From Rothia halotolerans (GTDB taxonomy: Bacteria > Actinomycetota > Actinomycetes > Actinomycetales > Micrococcaceae), in the NCBI RefSeq assembly GCF_004136635.1, contig NZ_NOIU01000003.1, positions 124,001 to 188,000 of the forward strand: 64,000 nucleotides of DNA, read 5' to 3'. Within the stretch, counting starts at the first letter, position 1, and each line of letters opens with the position of its first letter. This document shows, in pieces, positions 55,936 to 64,000 of this stretch. The position numbers and the translations under genes are program-made. The notes beneath the pieces are model-generated. The model had not been told where the DNA came from, did not search any database, and worked only from the letters and a program-made list of their open reading frames with translations.

Positions 55936-56895
55936 ATGCCAGAACCTCTCGAGACGGACCGGCTGGTCCCCGGACCCGGCCAGGACCCCCGCCTGACCGG
56001 AGCCGAGGTGGAGGTGCTGGACCGGGTGGCCTCCACCAACGAGGAGCTCGTCCGCCGGCTCCGGGCGGGCGGCCCTGGGGCTCCCGGGCACCTCCACGCG
56101 CTGGTGACCGAGCATCAGACCGAGGGGCGCGGCCGGCGGGATCGCAGCTGGACGGCGCCCCGCTCCAGCTCGGCCATCGTCTCCTTCGCGGTGCTGCCCT
56201 CCCGCGACGACGCCGAGGCCCCCACCCTGCCCCCCGCCTCGCTGCACTGGGTCACCCTGCTGCTCGCGCTCGCGGTCCGCGCCGCGGTGCGGGAGCAGAC
56301 CGGCCTGCCCGCCGAGCTGAAGTGGCCCAACGACCTGCTCATCGGGGGGAAGAAGGCCGCGGGCATCCTGGCCCGGGCCGTGCAGGACGCCGAGGGACGC
56401 CTCGGCGTCGTCGTAGGGGTGGGCGTCAACGCCGGGCTCCGGCCCGAGGAGCTGCCCTCCGGGACCGCCACCTCACTGCTGGCCGAGACCGGCGAGGAGC
56501 CGGACCGCACGGAGCTGCTGATCCGCGTCATCGAGGGGTTCCGCGGGCTGGTCGGGGACTTCGAGGCGGCCGGCGGCTCCGTCGAGCGGGCCGCGCCGGG
56601 GCGGCCCGCCCTGCTGGAGACCGTACGGGGCGCGCTGGACACCCTGGGCCGGCGGGTCCGGGTCCAGCGGGCCGAGGGCGTCGGGGACCTCCTCGGGCTG
56701 GCGCTGGACGTCGACGCGGACGGCTCGCTCGTGGTACGGGCGGAGGACGGGAGCACCGAGGCGGTCTCGGTGGGCGACGTCGTGCACCTGCGTCCCGAGG
56801 AGGGCACGTGGGCCCCCCGCCCGGAGCGTGCCCCTGGTATCGGGGCCGGAGTCGGAACCGGAGGCGCCGACGCCGCGGGGGAGGAGCGTCCGTGA
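55936..56895 (+). CDS. birA: Biotin--[acetyl-CoA-carboxylase] ligase BirA
   Basis: Attaches biotin to the carrier lysine of AccA3, whose gene is 6 kb away. The 319-residue protein has no N-terminal DNA-binding domain (class I, non-regulatory). The catalytic core has TNEELVRRL, EHQTEGRGRRDRSWTAP (biotinyl-AMP loop), the ATP and biotin segment KWPNDLLIGGKKAAGILARA, and GVGVNAGL. The C-terminal SH3-like cap has LGLALDVDADGSLVVR. The stop overlaps the next gene's start as GTGA (56892-56895). Confidence 0.94.
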   Translation: MPEPLETDRLVPGPGQDPRLTGAEVEVLDRVASTNEELVRRLRAGGPGAPGHLHALVTEHQTEGRGRRDRSWTAPRSSSAIVSFAVLPSRDDAEAPTLPPASLHWVTLLLALAVRAAVREQTGLPAELKWPNDLLIGGKKAAGILARAVQDAEGRLGVVVGVGVNAGLRPEELPSGTATSLLAETGEEPDRTELLIRVIEGFRGLVGDFEAAGGSVERAAPGRPALLETVRGALDTLGRRVRVQRAEGVGDLLGLALDVDADGSLVVRAEDGSTEAVSVGDVVHLRPEEGTWAPRPERAPGIGAGVGTGGADAAGEERP

Positions 56896-57389
56896 GGTAC
56901 CGCGCCCCCCTGATGCCCGGAGAGCAGGTGGTCACCTGCAACCGCGCCCATCCGATGAAGCTGCTGCGCCCGCTCCTGGTCCTGCTGCTCGGCATCTTCC
57001 TGGCCAGCATGTTGCAGGTGCTGGGCTCGCTCTCCGCGGGATGGTCCGCGGCGGCTCCCATCGTCCTGATCGCAGCCCTCGTCTACGCCGCGGTGCGCGG
57101 CTACCGCTGGGCCGTGACGGGCTACGCGCTCACCAGCCGCCGCCTGGTGATCTTCCGCGGGCTGGGCAAGCGGCTCCCGCTGGCCATCCCGTGGGAGATC
57201 GTGGACGAGGTCAGGGGCCCGCGCGGCCCCTACGCCCGGTGGGCGGGCTTCGGCACCGTGCGGGTGCGGGCCCGGGGTCAGGGCTTCGACCTCACCTATC
57301 AGAAGGAGCCTGGGCGTTTCGTCGAAATGTGCGATGAATACCGCGGGCACTGCCTCGGCGCCCTCCATGACCCCGGAGCCCCCGTGTAA
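56892..57389 (+). CDS. PH-domain (bPH2-type) membrane protein
   Basis: A 165-residue protein from GTG 56892, overlapping the birA stop by four bases. Two adjacent hydrophobic helices (LLRPLLVLLLGIFLAS and AAPIVLIAALVYAAV) precede a bacterial PH-like domain with WAVTGYALTSRRLVIFRG, IPWEIVDEVRGP and FGTVRVR. The paired location with birA is common in Micrococcales, but no function is established. Confidence 0.85.
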   Translation: MRYRAPLMPGEQVVTCNRAHPMKLLRPLLVLLLGIFLASMLQVLGSLSAGWSAAAPIVLIAALVYAAVRGYRWAVTGYALTSRRLVIFRGLGKRLPLAIPWEIVDEVRGPRGPYARWAGFGTVRVRARGQGFDLTYQKEPGRFVEMCDEYRGHCLGALHDPGAPV

Positions 57390-57487
57390 GCTTCCCAGTG
57401 CGAGACGTGTGAGCTGAGGCATGGCGGCGCCGCCGGGCCGAAGGCCGTCCGCGGCCCGGCCGCGCCGAGGGCCATTGCGGTGGACGA

Positions 57488-61991
<4,504 letters not shown>

Positions 61992-62045
61992 GTCGTTCGA
62001 CTTGACAACGTTACCCCTCCGTGATCTTAAGCATAGGGCGAGGGG

Positions 62046-62075
62046 TTGACCCCCGCCGCGCGGGCCTCATAGTCT
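62046..62075 (+). promoter_or_regulatory. rpf promoter candidate
   Basis: TTGACC (62046-62051) and TAGTCT (62070-62075) are spaced 18 bp. Transcription from here would give a leader of about 300 nt before the Rpf start, with several hairpins. A second weaker candidate, TTGCCA (62156-62161) with TATCGT (62180-62185), lies inside the leader. Confidence 0.5.
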
Positions 62076-62081
62076 GGCACG

Positions 62082-62379
62082 CGTGCCTCATGAGCAGATC
62101 GGATGCAGTTCCGTGATGCGGGCCGAAAAATGTTGAGCTTCCATCAAAATTTTGGTTGCCAACTCCAAAATCGTTATTGTATCGTTATAAACGTTCGAGG
62201 CCGTGAGGCTCGAACCTCACCGCGCGGAAGTGCGCGGATCTACATGCTGGGTGCTGCCGTAACACCGGACGTCGTCTACAGGGCAGACACCTGAAACAGA
62301 ACCCCAAAGACATCTAGGGGTAGACGACGGCGCGCAGAAGTCCAGGGATGGATGGAGCGTAGGTGGCCCGAGGAGCATC
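62082..62379 (+). ncRNA. Structured 5' leader of the rpf gene
   Basis: Likely leader of about 300 nt, AT-richer than its surroundings in its first half. Visible pairings: ATTTTGG with CCAAAAT (62149-62171), GTTCGAG (62193-62199) with CTCGAAC (62209-62215), CGCGCG with a GCGCG motif near 62221-62235, and a 10 bp outer stem CGTCGTCTAC (62270-62279) with GTAGACGACG (62320-62329) around a C-rich/G-rich pair. It does not show the c-di-AMP riboswitch core motifs. Either a new riboswitch or a regulatory leader is possible. Confidence 0.45.
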
Positions 62380-63132
62380 GTGAACACTACTTCCAACATT
62401 CGCCGTAACGCCCGCCGCGGTGCCGCCGCTCTGGTGATCGGCGGCGCAGCCGCTGCAACCCTGTCGATGCCGGCCAACGCCGCCTCGACCGACACCTGGG
62501 ACCAGCTGGCCGAGTGCGAGTCCGGCGGTAGCTGGGACACCAACACTGGCAACGGCTTCTCCGGCGGCCTCCAGTTCACCCCGAGCACCTGGTCCGCCTT
62601 CGGCGGCCAGGGCGACCCCCAGAGCGCCTCCAAGGCAGAGCAGATCAGCGTTGCCGAGAAGGTCCTCGACGGTCAGGGCTGGGGCGCATGGCCCGCCTGC
62701 TCCGCTTCGCTGGGCCTGGGCGACGCCGACAAGGCCGGCACCGCCTCCGTGGCCGACTCGGCCCCGCAGCAGCAGGAGCAGACCGAGGCCGTCGCGCCGC
62801 AGTCCTCCAACGTCGAGGCCTACGAGGCCCCGGCTCAGGCTGAGGCCCCGGCCCAGCAGGCCGAGGCTCCGGCTCAGGCCGAGGCCCCCGCCCAGACCGA
62901 GGCCGCCGCCCCGGTCCAGGAGGCCTACGAGGCCCCGGCCCAGGTCGAGGCCCCCGCCGCTCCGGCTCAGGCCTCCGCCGGTGAGCACACCGTCGCCGCC
63001 GGTGAGACCATCTCCTCCATCGCCGCTCAGCACGGCGTCTCCTGGGAGGAGCTGGCCTCCGCCAACGGCACCGTGGTCTCCGACCCCAACCTGATCTTCC
63101 CGGGCCAGGTCCTGGAGATCCCCGCCGCGTAA
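62380..63132 (+). CDS. Resuscitation-promoting factor (Rpf) transglycosylase with LysM domain
   Basis: Secreted muralytic enzyme that wakes dormant cells. The 250-residue protein starts with GTG 62380, with GAGGAG 5 bases upstream. A signal peptide (RRNARRGAAALVIGGAAAATLSMPANA) ends near residue 34. The Rpf domain has WDQLAECESGGSWDTNTGNGFSGG with catalytic Glu47, QFTPSTWSAFGG, and the second disulfide Cys in WPACSASLG. A Glu/Ala/Pro repeat linker (about 128-200) precedes the C-terminal LysM (HTVAAGETISSIAAQHGVSWEELASANG). Its long leader and own promoter suggest growth-state control. Confidence 0.93.
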   Translation: MNTTSNIRRNARRGAAALVIGGAAAATLSMPANAASTDTWDQLAECESGGSWDTNTGNGFSGGLQFTPSTWSAFGGQGDPQSASKAEQISVAEKVLDGQGWGAWPACSASLGLGDADKAGTASVADSAPQQQEQTEAVAPQSSNVEAYEAPAQAEAPAQQAEAPAQAEAPAQTEAAAPVQEAYEAPAQVEAPAAPAQASAGEHTVAAGETISSIAAQHGVSWEELASANGTVVSDPNLIFPGQVLEIPAA

Positions 63133-63175
63133 GTGGCTGATCCCCGGGCCTCGCCCAGCGAGTCCGAGTGATCTC

Positions 63176-63218
63176 CGTCGCACCCCGTCCTGTTCGCAGG
63201 GCGGGGTGCGACGCTTTT
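63176..63218 (+). terminator. Rho-independent terminator after rpf
   Basis: A 17 bp stem (63176-63192 with 63197-63213, tetraloop TTCG) is followed by CTTTTAA, a short T-run. It lies 43 bases past the Rpf stop. UUCG-type loops are very stable, making this the clearest intrinsic terminator on the plus strand. Confidence 0.85.
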
Positions 63219-63389
63219 AACGGTCGGCACGGCGTCCTCGACGGCCCGGACGGCGTCGTCCACAGGCTCCTGGCGGATGCGGGCCCCGTGCGGGCCCGTG
63301 ACTAGACTGGGCGGAGGGTCCCGGGCGCCGTCGGATGGACGGCAGCGCGCCGCCGGGCCAACCGAGCCATCAACCGAGCAGGAGAATGC

Positions 63390-63686
63390 ATGTCTGCCAT
63401 CAGCCGTGATCAGGTCGCGCACCTCGCGAACCTGGCGCGCATCGAGATGGGCGACCAGGAGCTGGACCTCATGGCCGCCGAACTCGACGTGATCGTCGAC
63501 GCCGTCGCCTCGGTCGCCGAGGCGCCGATCCAGGACGTCCCGCCCACCTCACACCCGATCGCCATGTCCAACGTGCTGCGCGAGGATGTCGTGGAGGAGG
63601 GACTCACCAGCGAGGAGGCCCTGATGAACGCGCCCGACGCCGAGGACGGGCAGTTCAAGGTCCCGGCCATCCTGAACGAAGACTAA
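63390..63686 (+). CDS. gatC: Asp-tRNA(Asn)/Glu-tRNA(Gln) amidotransferase subunit GatC
   Basis: Small subunit of the enzyme that converts Glu-tRNA(Gln) to Gln-tRNA(Gln) and Asp-tRNA(Asn) to Asn-tRNA(Asn). The 98-residue protein has ISRDQVAHLANLARIEMGDQELDLMAAELDVIVDAV and the extended C-terminal NVLREDVVEEGLTSEEALMNAPDAEDGQFKVPAIL that wraps around GatA. AGCAGGAG lies just upstream of ATG 63390. GatA follows after 9 bases. Confidence 0.95.
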   Translation: MSAISRDQVAHLANLARIEMGDQELDLMAAELDVIVDAVASVAEAPIQDVPPTSHPIAMSNVLREDVVEEGLTSEEALMNAPDAEDGQFKVPAILNED

Positions 63687-63695
63687 GAGGAGCAG

Positions 63696-64000
63696 ATGAC
63701 CGTGAGTCGCAACGAACTCGTCCAGCTGTCCGCCGCCGCGGCGGCCGCGAAGCTCGCCGCCGGCGAGGTCTCCTCCGAGGAGCTGACCCGGGCGCACCTG
63801 GAGCACATCGCCTCGACCGAGGGCGAGGCCCTCGACGCCGCTGACCGCTCCCGCGGCACGAGCGGCCTCAACTCCTTCCTGCACGTCGCGCAGGAGGAGG
63901 CCCTGGCCACCGCCCGTGGCGTCGACGCCTCCCGGGCCGCCGGGGACGATCTGCACCCCCTGGCCGGCGTGCCGGTCGCGGTGAAGGACAACATCGTCAC
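63696..64000 (+). CDS. gatA: Amidotransferase subunit GatA, C-terminus cut by window edge
   Basis: Amidase-family subunit that releases ammonia from glutamine for GatB. About 101 residues are visible, from ATG 63696 after AAGAGGAGCAG. The N-terminus shows [29 protein letters not shown], then LNSFLHVA and, at the edge, [13 protein letters not shown], the amidase signature just before the catalytic triad. The frame is open at base 64000. Its order after gatC supports the call. Confidence 0.93.
   Translation, partial: MTVSRNELVQLSAAAAAAKLAAGEVSSEELTRAHLEHIASTEGEALDAADRSRGTSGLNSFLHVAQEEALATARGVDASRAAGDDLHPLAGVPVAVKDNIV

Noticed and set aside
62082-62379. c-di-AMP (ydaO-yuaA) riboswitch upstream of rpf
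   Set aside because: The gene context is right, but the conserved core segments of the class are not visible on either strand. A covariance-model search would settle it.

Overview
The window is chromosomal DNA of a very high G+C actinobacterium, most likely order Micrococcales (a Micrococcaceae-like genome). The genus cannot be fixed from sequence alone. Lineage markers are a WhiB2-type regulator next to a DUF3499 gene, an Rpf resuscitation factor with LysM, an actinobacterial O-mannosyltransferase, LpdA, DUF2505 and TIGR03089 proteins, and an AccA3/AccD5/AccE acyl-CoA carboxylase set. GTG starts and 4-base stop/start overlaps are common.

Layout. 1-8.2 kb: LCP cell-wall ligase (cut by the left edge), purE-purK, GtrA, TIGR03089, whiB-DUF3499, L,D-transpeptidase, TIGR01906 membrane protein. 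8.3-18.9 kb: protein O-mannosyltransferase, an asymmetric heterodimeric ABC exporter, DUF368 lipid-carrier transporter, rsmI, tatD, rsmA/ksgA, ispE. 19-24.5 kb: a LysR regulator divergent from a sodium:solute symporter, enoyl-CoA hydratase and acyl-CoA ligase, which looks like a carboxylate uptake and activation cluster, then a small zincin. 24.5-27.7 kb: an AT-rich two-gene island of a DUF262 (DGQQR) protein overlapping a HipA-type kinase. 27.7-37.6 kb: ABC-F ATPase, tRNA-Gln, glmU-prs-rplY-pth, sufS-sufU, nhaA, DUF2505. 37.8-47.9 kb: mfd, a small membrane protein, phosphohexomutase, purine nucleoside phosphorylase, lpdA, an MHS-type transporter. 48-57.4 kb: accA3, maf, dicarboxylate symporter, Gfo/Idh oxidoreductase, accE, accD5, YciI, and divergent birA with a PH-domain protein. 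57.5-64 kb: class III cyclase, PP2C phosphatase, ligA, rpf with a long structured leader, gatC and the start of gatA.

Working together. Most of the window is stable housekeeping: wall precursors and remodelling (LCP, Ldt, GlmU, DUF368, Rpf, PMT), purine and PRPP metabolism, ribosome maturation and translation (RsmI, RsmA, L25, Pth, GatCA, tRNA-Gln), DNA repair (Mfd, LigA), Fe-S assembly (SufSU) and biotin-dependent acyl-CoA carboxylation with its biotin ligase.

The stretch that breaks the pattern is the AT-rich island near 24.5-27.7 kb. It joins a DUF262 NTPase-like protein lacking an obvious nuclease domain to an apparently intact HipA kinase with no HipB antitoxin gene. This is the best candidate here for an undescribed defence or toxin system. 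Other items worth a look are three intergenic 7-8 bp tandem repeats, the asymmetric ABC exporter, an inverted repeat over the whiB -10 box, and the rpf leader RNA.
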